Below are positions 42,621 to 51,922 of a stretch of 64,000 nt of DNA, in pieces (positions within the stretch are counted from its first letter, which is position 1; each line of letters begins with the position of its first letter). A program made the position numbers and the translations under genes. The notes below the pieces were generated by a model. That model was given only the letters and a program-made list of their open reading frames with translations. It was not told where the DNA came from and searched no databases. The DNA lies in the NCBI GenBank assembly GCA_963779515.1, contig CAVZYN010000004.1, positions 124,001 through 188,000 of the forward strand, read 5' to 3'. This DNA is from CAVZYN01 sp963779515 (lineage in GTDB: Bacteria > Pseudomonadota > Alphaproteobacteria > Rhizobiales > Hyphomicrobiaceae).

Positions 42621-43871
42621 GTGCCGGGCTGGAAGAGGTTCGTGCCGCTCGCACTCGAAAAGCCGCGCGCGCGGCTCTATGCGGCCGGCCATGCGGTGTC
42701 GGTGCTGGGCGGGTGGCTGCAGCAGGTGGCGCTGTCGTGGCTGGTGTTCCGGCTGACGAAGTCAGTGTTTCTGTTGGGGCTGACGGGGTTCATGCTGCAG
42801 ATTCCGTATCTGCTGCTGGGACCGGTTGCGGGGAGCGTGGTCGATCGATTTCCGCGCTTGAAGGTGCTGATTGCGATCGATGTATCGTTGGCGCTGGTAG
42901 CGGTGTTGCTGGCGGTGATGGTCGAGGCGGGCGTGACCGATGTCACGTATTATCTGGCGGCTGCGTTCTTGATTGGCGTTCTGAACGCGTTTGAGATGCC
43001 GGCGCGGCAATCGCTGCTGATGCCGATCGTCGAGGACCGTGAGCTGTTTCCTAGCGTGTTGGCGCTGAGTGCGACCGTGTTCAACGCGGGCCGCATGATT
43101 GGCCCGGCGATTGCGGGCATCCTGTTGCTGTATCTGCCGGAGAGCTGGTGCTTTGCGCTGAATGCGCTGAGTTTTGCGGCGATTATCCTGGCGTTTCTGG
43201 CGATGAAGCTGCCGCCGCAGGAGCGGAGGGGCGCGACAGGAAAGCCAAGCGTCAGCTTTGGCGAGGCGTTTGCGACGGTGCGGGCGTTGCCGGCGGTCAG
43301 GTATCTGGTGCCGACGCTGGCGGCGATCGGGTTCTTCGGTGCGCCCTACATCCATTTGATGCCGTCGATCGTCGATACGTTCTTTGCTGGAGGGTCGGGC
43401 ACGGTTGGATTTCTGATGAGCGGCGCCGGGCTCGGGGCGCTATCAGCGGCGTTGTTTTTGTCGCTGCAGCGCGGCTCGTCGATGCAATTGCGACTGGTCA
43501 CGATCGCGCCGGTGATCTTGGCCGTGGCGGTCGCGGTGTTCGCGGTGTCGCGCAGTCTGGTGCTGTCGTTCATGGCGCTCGTGTTCATCGGTGGAACGAT
43601 GATGCTATCGGCGAACTCGACCAACGTGCTGATGCAAACGTCGGTGCCGGATAGCTTGCGGGGGCGGACGATCGGGCTCTACGCCATGGCGTTTCAGGGA
43701 ACGGCGCCGCTCGGTCATCTGACGGCGGGAGCGATGGGTGCCCGCTTTGGTTTGACAACGACGCTGCTGTTCAATGCCGCCTGCATCGGGCTGGTCGCCC
43801 TCGTCATGCGGCGGCGTTTGGCGGCCGATCCTGGCGCGCTATCGCGGATTGGGACTTACGTGGAACGGTAG
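42621..43871 (+). CDS. MFS transporter, EntS/MFS_3-like exporter
   Basis: A 416-residue membrane protein with about 11-12 hydrophobic helices. The first reads GHAVSVLGGWLQQVALSWLVFRLT, followed by LLGPVAGSVVDRFPRLKVLIAID, the cytoplasmic-loop motif of MFS carriers. ALNAFEMPARQSLLMPIV and NAGRMIGPAIAGILL match the MFS_3 (enterobactin exporter-like) group. Start GTG at 42621 with AGGAG upstream. It stands alone between the MBL-fold gene and the aldolase pair. The cargo cannot be predicted. Confidence 0.85.
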   Translation: MPGWKRFVPLALEKPRARLYAAGHAVSVLGGWLQQVALSWLVFRLTKSVFLLGLTGFMLQIPYLLLGPVAGSVVDRFPRLKVLIAIDVSLALVAVLLAVMVEAGVTDVTYYLAAAFLIGVLNAFEMPARQSLLMPIVEDRELFPSVLALSATVFNAGRMIGPAIAGILLLYLPESWCFALNALSFAAIILAFLAMKLPPQERRGATGKPSVSFGEAFATVRALPAVRYLVPTLAAIGFFGAPYIHLMPSIVDTFFAGGSGTVGFLMSGAGLGALSAALFLSLQRGSSMQLRLVTIAPVILAVAVAVFAVSRSLVLSFMALVFIGGTMMLSANSTNVLMQTSVPDSLRGRTIGLYAMAFQGTAPLGHLTAGAMGARFGLTTTLLFNAACIGLVALVMRRRLAADPGALSRIGTYVER

Positions 43872-43948
43872 GCGTTTTGCGCATATTGGCAGGTTGATTA
43901 TCCCCGCATAGCATTTGCCAACTATTCTTCGGTCAGGAGCATGCGCAG

Positions 43949-44758
43949 ATGGCCTCTAAGGCGGCATCACAAGGGACGGGCAAGGAGATGGGCAGGGGGC
44001 TTCGGCACCGCGCGATGGCGGGCGAGCAGGTGCTGGGCGCCATGGTGTTTGAGTTTTTCACGCCGGGGATCGCGCAGGTAATGAAGCACGCCGGTTGCGA
44101 GTTCCTGATCTACGACATGGAGCATGCGGGGCTCGGGCTTGAGAGCTTGAAACAGCAGGTGTCGTACTGCCGGGGCATCGGGATTGCGCCGATGGTGCGG
44201 GTGCCGCGGGCTGAATATCATTTTTTGGCGCGCGCGTTGGATGTGGGCGCGCAAGGAGTCATGATCCCGATGGTCGAGAGCGTTGCGCAGGCCCGGCTGA
44301 TCGCAGAGGCGACGCGATATCCGCCGAAGGGGCGGCGGGGCGCGGCGTTCGGGTTTGCGCATGACGACTACGCGCCGGGCAGCCCGGCGGACAAGATGAC
44401 GCTGGCGGATCAGCGTAATCTTGTGATCGCGCAGATCGAGACGGAGCGCGGACTGGCGGAGGTCGAGGCGATCGCCGCGGTGGACGGGATCGATGTGCTG
44501 TGGGTCGGTCATTTTGATTTGACGAACTTCCTTGGCATTCCTGGGCAATTTGATCACCCAAAATACGTCGAGGCGATCAAGCGCGTGGTGGCGGCGGGGC
44601 GCACGCACAAGAAGGGGCTTGGGTTCATGCCCGCCGATGCCACATGGGCCGCAGATTACAAGGCGCATGGGTTCAACATGCTGGGGGTCGGCACGGATCA
44701 CGGGCTGCTAATGGCTGGCGTCAAAGGCCTTCTCGACGGTGTGAGAGATACGCGATGA
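43949..44758 (+). CDS. HpcH/HpaI-family class II aldolase
   Basis: A 269-residue metal-dependent aldolase that reversibly joins pyruvate-type donors to aldehydes. Family signs are GAMVFEFFTPGIAQVMKHAGCEFLIYDMEHAG, VRVPRAEYHFLARALDVGAQGVMIPMVES, RGAAFGFAHDDYAP, QIETERGLAEVEAIAAVDGIDVLWVGHFDLTNFLGIPG with the metal-binding Glu and Asp. The stop overlaps the next gene, a 2-hydroxyacid dehydrogenase, by ATGA. Together they could cleave and then reduce or oxidise a sugar-acid or aromatic-derived intermediate; this is inference. Confidence 0.9.
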   Translation: MASKAASQGTGKEMGRGLRHRAMAGEQVLGAMVFEFFTPGIAQVMKHAGCEFLIYDMEHAGLGLESLKQQVSYCRGIGIAPMVRVPRAEYHFLARALDVGAQGVMIPMVESVAQARLIAEATRYPPKGRRGAAFGFAHDDYAPGSPADKMTLADQRNLVIAQIETERGLAEVEAIAAVDGIDVLWVGHFDLTNFLGIPGQFDHPKYVEAIKRVVAAGRTHKKGLGFMPADATWAADYKAHGFNMLGVGTDHGLLMAGVKGLLDGVRDTR

Positions 44759-45759
44759 CAGAGCGAAACGTCTTCAAGGTCGGCGTTTCACGGGATCTTC
44801 TGATGCCCAACGGGGAGCCGTGTTTCAATCCGGCGGCGTTCGATGTGTTGAAAGGCAATGCGGCCATCGATTGGGAGTGGATCCCGGAAGTCGTGGCGGA
44901 GATCACGCCGGACATCGCCGCGCGCTATGATGGATTGCACTTGAATTTGCCGCGCGTTTCGGCGGCCAGCGTCGGGCGCGGCGATTGCCGCGTGAAGATC
45001 ATTGCGCGTAACGGGGTCGGCTACGATTCGGTCGATGTTGCCGCGTTGACCGCTAAAAAGATCGCTTTGACCAACACGCCGGTTGCGGTGCGCCGGCCGG
45101 TGGCGGTGGCGACGCTGACCATGCTGTTCGCGTTGGCGGGGCGGCTTCTGGAAAAGAACGAGCTGTCGCACACGGGGCGCTGGAGCGATCGGACGGCTTA
45201 CATGGGCCAGGGCTTGACCAGCCGGACGCTCGGCATTGTTGGTGCCGGCAGTATCGGGCAAGAAATTCTGCGCCTCTCAAAGCCGTTCTTCAAAACGATG
45301 GTCGCGGCGGACCCTTATGCGGACAGGGCGGCAATTGGCGCGCTTGGCGCTGATCTCGCACCGCTTGAGCGGGTGATGCGCGACGCCGATTTCGTGGTGG
45401 TGTGCTGTCTCCTCACCGAGGAGACGCATCACATGATCAATGCCGCGCAGCTCGCGCTGATGAAGCCAACCGCGTATTTCATCAATATGGGGCGGGGGCC
45501 GATTGTGGATGAAGCGGCGCTGATTGCTGTGTTGAAGACCGGCCGGATTGCGGGGGCAGGGCTCGATGTGACCGAGATGGAGCCGATCGCGCCCGACAAT
45601 CCGCTGCTTGCGATGGAGAATGTCATTGTCACGCCGCACGCGCTCTGCTGGACGGACGAGTGCTTCCACGAGATCGCGGCAACGGCGCTACGGTCAATCG
45701 TGGATTGCTCGCTGGGGCGGCGGCCGACGCATATCGTGAATGGAGAGATTTATGCTTAG
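44755..45759 (+). CDS. D-isomer-specific 2-hydroxyacid dehydrogenase
   Basis: A 334-residue NAD(P)-dependent reductase of the phosphoglycerate/glycerate dehydrogenase family. It has GVGYDSVDVAALTAKKIALTNTP, the nucleotide-binding LGIVGAGSIGQEILR, the INMGRGPIVDEAALIAVL arginine loop, GAGLDVTEMEP with the catalytic Glu, and the His in VTPHALCWTDE. The start ATG overlaps the aldolase stop (ATGA). Substrate not determined. Confidence 0.9.
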   Translation: MTERNVFKVGVSRDLLMPNGEPCFNPAAFDVLKGNAAIDWEWIPEVVAEITPDIAARYDGLHLNLPRVSAASVGRGDCRVKIIARNGVGYDSVDVAALTAKKIALTNTPVAVRRPVAVATLTMLFALAGRLLEKNELSHTGRWSDRTAYMGQGLTSRTLGIVGAGSIGQEILRLSKPFFKTMVAADPYADRAAIGALGADLAPLERVMRDADFVVVCCLLTEETHHMINAAQLALMKPTAYFINMGRGPIVDEAALIAVLKTGRIAGAGLDVTEMEPIAPDNPLLAMENVIVTPHALCWTDECFHEIAATALRSIVDCSLGRRPTHIVNGEIYA

Positions 45760-45907
45760 GCACGCCGAGTTGTTCAATGGCCTGAATGCGGTGGCGTTGC
45801 GGGTTCGCGGTCAACCTCAACTTTGCGGCCACGGGTAAGGCGTGCCGTTCTTGAAAGCGGCGCAATTTTCTGCAACGCTGCAGGAATTGCGATTTTGGAA
45901 TAGGCCC

Positions 45908-47461
45908 ATGAATTCTTTGCGGGGTTTGTTTTTTTGTTGGGTTGCACTAGCGGTTTTTCTCGGCGGCCAGGGCGGGGTCGCGGCCAAGGAGCGGCGCGTG
46001 GCGCTGGTGGTCGGCAATTCCGCCTATCAACATACAGCCGAACTCAAGAACCCGAAGAACGACGCGGCGGATGTGGCGGCGCAGTTCCGGCGATTGGGGT
46101 TCGAGGTCGTCGAGTCCTACGATGCCGATAAGCGCGCTCTGGAGCGGGCGATCCGATCGTTCGCACAGAGCTTGAGCGGGGCGGATGTTGGCATCTTCTA
46201 CTACGCGGGCCACGGCTTGCAGGTTGGCGGGCAGAACTATCTGGTGCCAGTGGACGCCAAGCTCGACGATGCCTCGGGGCTCGATTTTGAGATGGTGCGG
46301 CTCGATCTCATTCATCGCACGATGGAGCGCGAGGCCAAGACCAACGTGCTGTTCATCGACGCCTGCCGCGACAATCCGCTGGCGCGGAATCTGGCGCGGG
46401 CGATGGGCACGCGGTCGGGCGGCGTCGGACGCGGGTTGGCCGCGATCGAGTCGGGCGTTGGAACGCTGATCAGCTTTTCGACGCAGCCTGGGAATGTGGC
46501 GCTCGACGGCGAGGGGCGGAATTCGCCCTACGCGGCGTCGCTCGCGTCGCGGCTTGCGAAATCGAGCGATGATCTGTCGACGATCTTGATCGGAGTGCGA
46601 AACGACGTGATGTCGTCGACGCGCGACAAGCAGGTGCCGTGGGAGCATTCGGCACTGCGGGCGCGGCTCTATTTTGGCGCACTGCCCGCGGCGGCTGCGA
46701 CGGGTGTTCCCGCACCGGCTCTTCCCGAGGCGCGGGCGGCGCCGAACTATGACAAGGAAATGGAAATCGCATTCTGGACCGCGGTGAAGGACAGCAAATC
46801 TCCGGCGGTGCTGCAGACGTATGTCGACCGGTTCCCGTCTGGGACGTTCGCCAATCTGGCGCGGGTGATGATCGAGAACGCGAAGCAGCCACGGGCTGCG
46901 CCGTTGCCGTTGCCGGCTCCAGCGGAGAAGTTGCCGGCTCCGGTCGTGACTGGTCCGGTCGCGGCATTGCCGGTGCCGCCGAGCGCGCAGGCGATGCCGC
47001 CGGCGGATCCGGAAGCGCTGACGCGGGCGATTCAGGCGGAGCTGAAGCGGGTTGGGTGTGATCCGGGTTCGGTCGACGGCAAGTGGGGCGCCAAGGTGAA
47101 GTCGGCGCTTGGACAGTTCGCGAAGTTGCGGAAAGTGTCTCTATCAGCGGACGATCCGACGCCGGCGGCGTTGCAGGCGCTCGCCAATCAGAAGGGGCGC
47201 GTCTGTCCGCTCGAGTGCGACGACGACGAGGTCGAGTCGGACGGAAAGTGCGTGCCGAAGCGGGCGGAGCCGAGGGCGCGGCCGGCGTCGTCATCGAGTT
47301 CGTCGGGGGGCTCATCGGGGTCGAGTTCGTCGGGAGGCGGCGCGCGGCCACGGCCGTCGGCCAGTTCGCCACCAGCATCGACGAGCGGAAAAATTTGCTG
47401 GGATTCCTTCTCCAGGAACACCATTGTTGCCTGCGATCACCCACGCGCCGTGGGAAAATAA
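45908..47461 (+). CDS. Secreted caspase-like (peptidase C14) protein with peptidoglycan-binding domain
   Basis: A 517-residue protein. After a signal peptide (RGLFFCWVALAVFLGGQGGVAA) comes a caspase p20-like domain with RVALVVGNSAYQHTAELKNPKNDAADVAA, the catalytic His in FYYAGHGLQ and the catalytic Cys in VLFIDACRDNP. A Pro/Ala-rich linker (about 290-385) leads to a PG_binding_1-like module (LTRAIQAELKRVGCDPGSVDGKWGAKVKSALGQF). A Ser/Gly low-complexity stretch and a short end with two Cys follow. The ATG at 45908 gives the signal peptide; the frame is open to 45842. Such proteins are frequent in this order. Role unknown; both active residues are present. Confidence 0.85.
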   Translation: MNSLRGLFFCWVALAVFLGGQGGVAAKERRVALVVGNSAYQHTAELKNPKNDAADVAAQFRRLGFEVVESYDADKRALERAIRSFAQSLSGADVGIFYYAGHGLQVGGQNYLVPVDAKLDDASGLDFEMVRLDLIHRTMEREAKTNVLFIDACRDNPLARNLARAMGTRSGGVGRGLAAIESGVGTLISFSTQPGNVALDGEGRNSPYAASLASRLAKSSDDLSTILIGVRNDVMSSTRDKQVPWEHSALRARLYFGALPAAAATGVPAPALPEARAAPNYDKEMEIAFWTAVKDSKSPAVLQTYVDRFPSGTFANLARVMIENAKQPRAAPLPLPAPAEKLPAPVVTGPVAALPVPPSAQAMPPADPEALTRAIQAELKRVGCDPGSVDGKWGAKVKSALGQFAKLRKVSLSADDPTPAALQALANQKGRVCPLECDDDEVESDGKCVPKRAEPRARPASSSSSSGGSSGSSSSGGGARPRPSASSPPASTSGKICWDSFSRNTIVACDHPRAVGK

Positions 47462-47621
47462 TCCTTCGGGCTTCGCGCGTGAAGAATGTCTGTTCGCTGG
47501 CTTGTTTGTCCGGCCTGAGATGAATTAACCAACGGCGTTGGATGGCTTCGGCAAGAGAGCTCGATCGGTCTATGCACCAATCGGGGCCGCTTTGTTGGGC
47601 ACTTTCTTGCAGGGTCATCAC

Positions 47622-48008
47622 ATGGGTCACATTCGTCGCGTTCGCGCCGCCGGACTTTGCGCCGTGCTGTTTTCTTCGCTTGCTGTCATGACGTCAGCAC
47701 CGGCCTTGGCCATCAGCGAGGGCTGTTTGCCGTCATCGCTGAAAAGCAAGCTGGCGCAAATCCGTAGCCAGTTCGGCGCGGTCACGGTGGTCTCGGCCAA
47801 TCGGCCGGGCGCGATGATGCTCGGCTACAATCGGGCGAGCTATCACGCCTCCTGCCAGGCCGTGGATTTTGTTCCGCCGCCAGGCAAATACAATGCGGTG
47901 ATCAACTGGTTGCACGCCAATCACGGCGGTGGTGTTGGCCGGTACACCTGCATGAACCATATCCACATCGATGCGGGTCCGAGCATTCATTTCACGAAGT
48001 GCCGCTGA
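47622..48008 (+). CDS. Small secreted M15-like (D,D-carboxypeptidase-type) protein
   Basis: A 128-residue product with a clear signal peptide (RVRAAGLCAVLFSSLAVMTSAPALA). The mature part has CLPSSLKSKLAQIRSQFGAVTVVSANR, YHASCQAVDFVPPPG and MNHIHIDAG, a layout like the zinc-binding His, Asp and His of the peptidase M15_3/DUF882 group. Four Cys may form disulfides. The ATG at 47622 starts at the signal peptide. It follows the caspase-like gene, both secreted and one with a wall-binding domain, so a joint cell-wall role is possible. Confidence 0.7.
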   Translation: MGHIRRVRAAGLCAVLFSSLAVMTSAPALAISEGCLPSSLKSKLAQIRSQFGAVTVVSANRPGAMMLGYNRASYHASCQAVDFVPPPGKYNAVINWLHANHGGGVGRYTCMNHIHIDAGPSIHFTKCR

Positions 48009-48041
48009 CAGGTCAGCAGCACCTCGTGAATGTGACGTGCA

Positions 48042-49619
48042 TCAGGGGCTTGCGCTGCCAGCAAGCGTGTACTCGTCTGCGCGCGCGGTATACTTCAGGC
48101 CCTTTTTCGTCGCCCAGGTGTTGATCTGATAGTGCGACGGGATCAGACCGACGTCGTCCATCGCGAGCTCTGAGGCTTTGGCGAGGAGGTCTTGGCGCTT
48201 GGCATCGTCGACCGTCGCGAGGGCGTCGGCGACGAGTTTGTCGAGCGCGGGATTTGCATAGCGGCCGCGATTGGCGGTGCCCGTGCCTTTGTCTTTATCG
48301 AAGGTGCCGAGCAGCGATTTCAGCGGGCTGGAGGTTTCACCGGTATCGGAGCCCCAGCCGACGAGAATAAACGAGAACTCGGGTTGGCCTGCAGCGCCCG
48401 TCGAGGCGCGGGTGAAGAACACGGCGGGCGGCAGCGTTTCAATGTTGGTCTCGATGCCGACGCGTGAGAACATCTGGGCGACGGCTTCGGCGATCTTGAC
48501 GTCGTTGGTGTAGCGGCCGTTGGGTCCGTGCAGCGTCAGCTTGAAGCCGTTTGGGAAGCCTGCTTCAGCGAGTAATTTTTTGGCGCCTTCGGGGTCGTGG
48601 GCGACGGGCTTTATCGTTTTTGATGTGCCGAAGAAGCTCGCATCGAGGAGCTGGCCGGCGGGAATCGCGACGCCTTCCATGACACGCGAAACAATGGCTT
48701 CGCGGTTGATGGCCTTGGAGAGGGCGAGGCGGACGCGCTTGTCCTTCAGGGGGTTCTTGATGGCACTGCCATCCTTCGCCTTGATGAAGGGCGTCTCATC
48801 GCGGAATTGATCGAGGTGGAAGTAGATGACGCGGCGCGAGACGGTTTGCGCGATGTCGACTTTTGCATCCTTTTTGAGTTTTTCGATGTCGGCGGTTGGC
48901 GTGTCTTCGATCAGGTCGACGTCGCCAGCGAGCAGGGCCGCGACGCGCGCCGGTCCGGCCTTGATGGGTTTGAAGGTGACCTTGGACCATTTGGGTTTGC
49001 CGGCCCAATGATCGGGATTGGCGACGAGTTCGACCTTGTCGCTCGGGACGTAGGCGGCGAACTTGTAGGCGCCGGTTCCGATCATCGCCTTACCGGAGTT
49101 GTAGTCTTCGGTCTTGGCGCCGTCGCCATGCTTCTTCGAGATGATCAGGAGGTTCGACAGGTCGTTCGGCATCAGCGGATGCGGCGCGGGTGTCGAGATC
49201 TGGATGGTCACGTCATCGATCTTTTTCACCGTCTTGCCTTTGACGGCGGACGCAAAGCTCGAGGGACTGTTGGGGACGTTTGGTGCGCGCTCGAATGTGA
49301 AGATCACGTCTTCGGGCGTGAAGGGCGCGCCATCATGCCATTTGGCGTTCTTGCGCAGTTTGAATTCCCACGTCGTGTCGTTGATCGTCTTCCAGCTTTC
49401 GGCGAGGCCCGGGATCAGCTTGTTGTCGGGCGCGGTTTCGACGAGGCGCTCGAAGACGTGGCTCAGGATGCCGTTGTTTGGCGTCAGGTTGTGGAAGTGC
49501 GGATCCATGGCGGATGGCTCGGACGAAAGCCCGATCTTCAAGTCCTGTGCTGAGGCCATTGTCGCGATGGCGCTGAAGCCAAGCATCAGTGCCGCGGCGG
49601 TCGTGCGGACAAAACGCAT
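48042..49619 (-). CDS. ABC transporter substrate-binding protein, peptide/nickel type
   Basis: A 525-residue periplasmic SBP_bac_5 protein. The signal peptide is RFVRTTAAALMLGFSAIATMASA, then DLKIGLSSEPSAMDPHFHNLTPNN, the family-typical ESWKTINDTTWEFKLRKNAKWHDG, RVRLALSKAINREAIV, and ILVGWGSDTGE near the end. AAGGGAG lies upstream of the ATG at 49619. No permease or ATPase gene is adjacent, so it is an orphan binding protein. Ligand unknown, likely peptides or similar. Confidence 0.92.
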   Translation of the reverse strand: MRFVRTTAAALMLGFSAIATMASAQDLKIGLSSEPSAMDPHFHNLTPNNGILSHVFERLVETAPDNKLIPGLAESWKTINDTTWEFKLRKNAKWHDGAPFTPEDVIFTFERAPNVPNSPSSFASAVKGKTVKKIDDVTIQISTPAPHPLMPNDLSNLLIISKKHGDGAKTEDYNSGKAMIGTGAYKFAAYVPSDKVELVANPDHWAGKPKWSKVTFKPIKAGPARVAALLAGDVDLIEDTPTADIEKLKKDAKVDIAQTVSRRVIYFHLDQFRDETPFIKAKDGSAIKNPLKDKRVRLALSKAINREAIVSRVMEGVAIPAGQLLDASFFGTSKTIKPVAHDPEGAKKLLAEAGFPNGFKLTLHGPNGRYTNDVKIAEAVAQMFSRVGIETNIETLPPAVFFTRASTGAAGQPEFSFILVGWGSDTGETSSPLKSLLGTFDKDKGTGTANRGRYANPALDKLVADALATVDDAKRQDLLAKASELAMDDVGLIPSHYQINTWATKKGLKYTARADEYTLAGSASP

Positions 49620-49767
49620 TCTCGTCTCCCTTGTGCATGCTGGTTTGCGGACGGATTTGCGGCGCCCGCAGAGCGATTGGATCTGGTGAGATCGAGGAGA
49701 CGCTAGCATGGCGGCATGGCGGCGCCAAAGACTTGAATGCGGCCGTTGCGGCGGCGCGCCGGCCGCT

Positions 49768-50911
49768 TCAGCCGCTCTTGCCGTCGAAGAAGCTTGCCAT
49801 CCGGGAGAAGAAGCCAGTCGAGGCCGGGTTCGTGTCCTTGTGGCTCTCGCGTTCGAACTCGGCCAGGAGTTCGCGTTGACGGGCGGTCAGGTTCTTCGGG
49901 GTTTCTACCTCGACCTGAATGTACATGTCGCCTTGCACCTTGGACCGAAGGACCGGCATGCCTTTGCTCTTGAGGCGGAATTGTTTGCCGGTCTCGCAAC
50001 CTTCGGGGACTTTCACGCGGGTTTTGCCGCCGTCGACGGTTGGGACATCGATCTGGCCGCCTAGGGCGGCCGTCGTCATGGAAATGGGGACACGGCAGAA
50101 AATGTCGGCACCGTCCCGGCGGAAGAACTCGTGCGGCTTGATCGAAAGGAAAATATAGAGGTCGCCGGCTGGGCCGCCGCGCAGTCCGGCTTCGCCTTCG
50201 CCGGCAAGGCGGATGCGGGTGCCGTCTTCCACGCCCGCCGGAATATTGACGGACAGCGTGCGCTCCTTGGTGACGCGGCCGGAGCCGGCGCAGCCGTTGC
50301 AAGGATCGGCGATCACTTCGCCACGGCCTTGGCACGCCGGGCAGGTGCGTTCGATCGTAAAGAACCCTTGGCTGGCGCGAACCTTGCCCATGCCGCCGCA
50401 GGTGGAGCAGCCCGTTGGTTGGGTCCCGGGTTTGGCGCCCGTGCCACTGCAGGCCTCGCAGCCGACGCTCGTTGGCACGCGGATCTGCGCCGTCTTGCCG
50501 ACGTAGGCTTCGTCGAGCGTGACCTCCATGTTGTAGCGCAGGTCGGCGCCGCGCTCGCGGCCGGAGCGTTGCCGGCCAGTGCCGCGGCGGCCGCCCATGA
50601 ACTCGCCGAAGAGGTCGTCGAAAATATCCGACATGGATGACGCGAAGTCGGGGCCAAAACCACCCGGGCCGCCGCGCCCGCCGCCTTCGAAAGCGGCGTG
50701 GCCGAACTGGTCGTAGGCGGCGCGCTTCTGCGGGTCCTTCAGCACTTCGTAGGCTTCGTTGATAGCCTTGAATTTTTGTTCGGAGGCGTTGTCGCCCGGA
50801 TTGCGATCGGGATGGAATTCCTTTGCCTTCTGGCGAAAGGCGGATTTGAGGTCCGAACTCGTTGGCGGTCTTGGTGACGCCGAGGATTTCGTAATAGTCG
50901 CGCTTGCTCAT
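49768..50911 (-). CDS. dnaJ: Chaperone protein DnaJ (one frameshift)
   Basis: DnaJ stimulates the DnaK ATPase and delivers substrates. The J domain starts MSKRDYYEILGVTKTANE; an extra base at plus-strand 50856-50857, on a GAGTC/GACTC (GANTC) site, shifts the frame. Deleting it gives ESDLKSAFRQKAK and then AYEVLKDPQKRAAYDQFGHAAFEGG. The Gly/Phe region and the zinc domain with four CxxCxGxG repeats (CEACSGTG, CSTCGGMG, CPACQGRG, CNGCAGSG) follow, then the C-terminal substrate domains. Corrected length about 380. The start lies three bases after the stop of an FkbM gene, which separates it from dnaK. Confidence 0.93.
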
Positions 50912-50914
50912 GGG

Positions 50915-51790
50915 TCAGTGGTGTCCGGTTACCGGTTCAGCGCGAGATAGAATCACATTGAGTTTTGTACGTTTGACGGCACGGTACCCATATTTCTCAC
51001 AGAGCGCCACGACGGCGGGATTTTGGTCGGTTTTGCCGACTTCAACAATCAAATTGGCAGGGCGCAGGCTCTCGGGGGCGATTGCAAAGAACGCCGCCAG
51101 GACCTCGTAGTCGAGGCCTTCGACGTCGATTTTCAGCGCGTCGATCGACGCGATGCGATGCATGTTGCAGATGTCGAGCAAGGGTAGAATTTCGATCGAT
51201 GCACCAGCGCCGTTCGGGACATCCGTGACAAGGCGGTGTTCACCGCGATTGTTAGCGTGGCCGACGATGCCGCCGGTCCCACGCGTCGCGCCAACGCCGC
51301 AGGCCTCGACAGTGAACTTGTCTTGGGCGTTCGAGAACGCGATGTTTTGGAGCAGGCGGGCCCGTGTCACTGGATCGGGTTCGACGGCAATCAATTTAGC
51401 ATCGCGATTGTGGCGGCGGGCGCTCGAGAGCACCGAGAGGCTATATAGCCCGACGTTGGCGCCAAGATCGACGAACACGAACGGGTTCGATGACGATGCA
51501 CCAACAGTCTCATCTAGGAAGGCACGCTCCTGGGCATCGAAGAATTGCGCCGCCGCCAGCACGCGCTTTTCGCAGCGATTGGTCGCGGGATAGAGGCGGG
51601 CGTGAATGCTTGGGAAGACTTCGACGTCGTAGGCTTCCGAGCCTTGACGCGTGAAGAAGCGGCGAATGAGCGAGGCACCGGCGCGGCCGGCGCGGCCATC
51701 CGGAAGACGCGTTGCCTGCTGCCGCAGCCATTCATGGGATCGCGGCAGGCGATATGTTCCGAACGGTGGGTGTCGCGTCGTATCGGTCAT
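50915..51790 (-). CDS. FkbM-family SAM-dependent methyltransferase
   Basis: A 291-residue protein with the FkbM layout: FVFVDLGANVGLYSLSVLSSARR (SAM motif I), LIAVEPDPVTRARLLQNIAFSNA (motif II and following), and ALKIDVEGLDYEVLAAFF near the C-terminus. Family members O-methylate sugars or other small molecules. The ATG at 51790 is used; an in-frame upstream codon at 51835 is possible. It lies between dnaK (132 bases upstream) and dnaJ (three bases downstream), all on the minus strand. This is an unusual place, since dnaK and dnaJ are normally adjacent. It may be co-transcribed with them. Confidence 0.85.
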   Translation of the reverse strand: MTDTTRHPPFGTYRLPRSHEWLRQQATRLPDGRAGRAGASLIRRFFTRQGSEAYDVEVFPSIHARLYPATNRCEKRVLAAAQFFDAQERAFLDETVGASSSNPFVFVDLGANVGLYSLSVLSSARRHNRDAKLIAVEPDPVTRARLLQNIAFSNAQDKFTVEACGVGATRGTGGIVGHANNRGEHRLVTDVPNGAGASIEILPLLDICNMHRIASIDALKIDVEGLDYEVLAAFFAIAPESLRPANLIVEVGKTDQNPAVVALCEKYGYRAVKRTKLNVILSRAEPVTGHH

Positions 51791-51884
51791 GGTCGCGCGG
51801 TCAATAGCTCGAGAGGTTGGTTCACCGGACGACAAGCACGTGACTTGGAGGGCCTAAAATTCTGGGCCTGAGTTGGAACGTGTC

Positions 51885-51918
51885 TCGGGCGTGAGAGGCG
51901 ATCGCCGCCCACGCCCGA
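51885..51918 (-). promoter_or_regulatory. Stable hairpin directly after dnaK
   Basis: TCGGGCGTG and CACGCCCGA form a perfect nine-pair stem with a GC-rich inner palindrome (GGCGATCGCC). It starts four bases after the dnaK stop. There is no T-run, so it probably stabilises the dnaK message or attenuates read-through into the FkbM gene and dnaJ. Confidence 0.55.
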
Positions 51919-51922
51919 TCAG

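Noticed and set aside
50915..51790. Mobile-element insertion carrying the FkbM gene
   Set aside because: No transposase, terminal inverted repeats or target duplication are visible at either end, so transfer is not shown.
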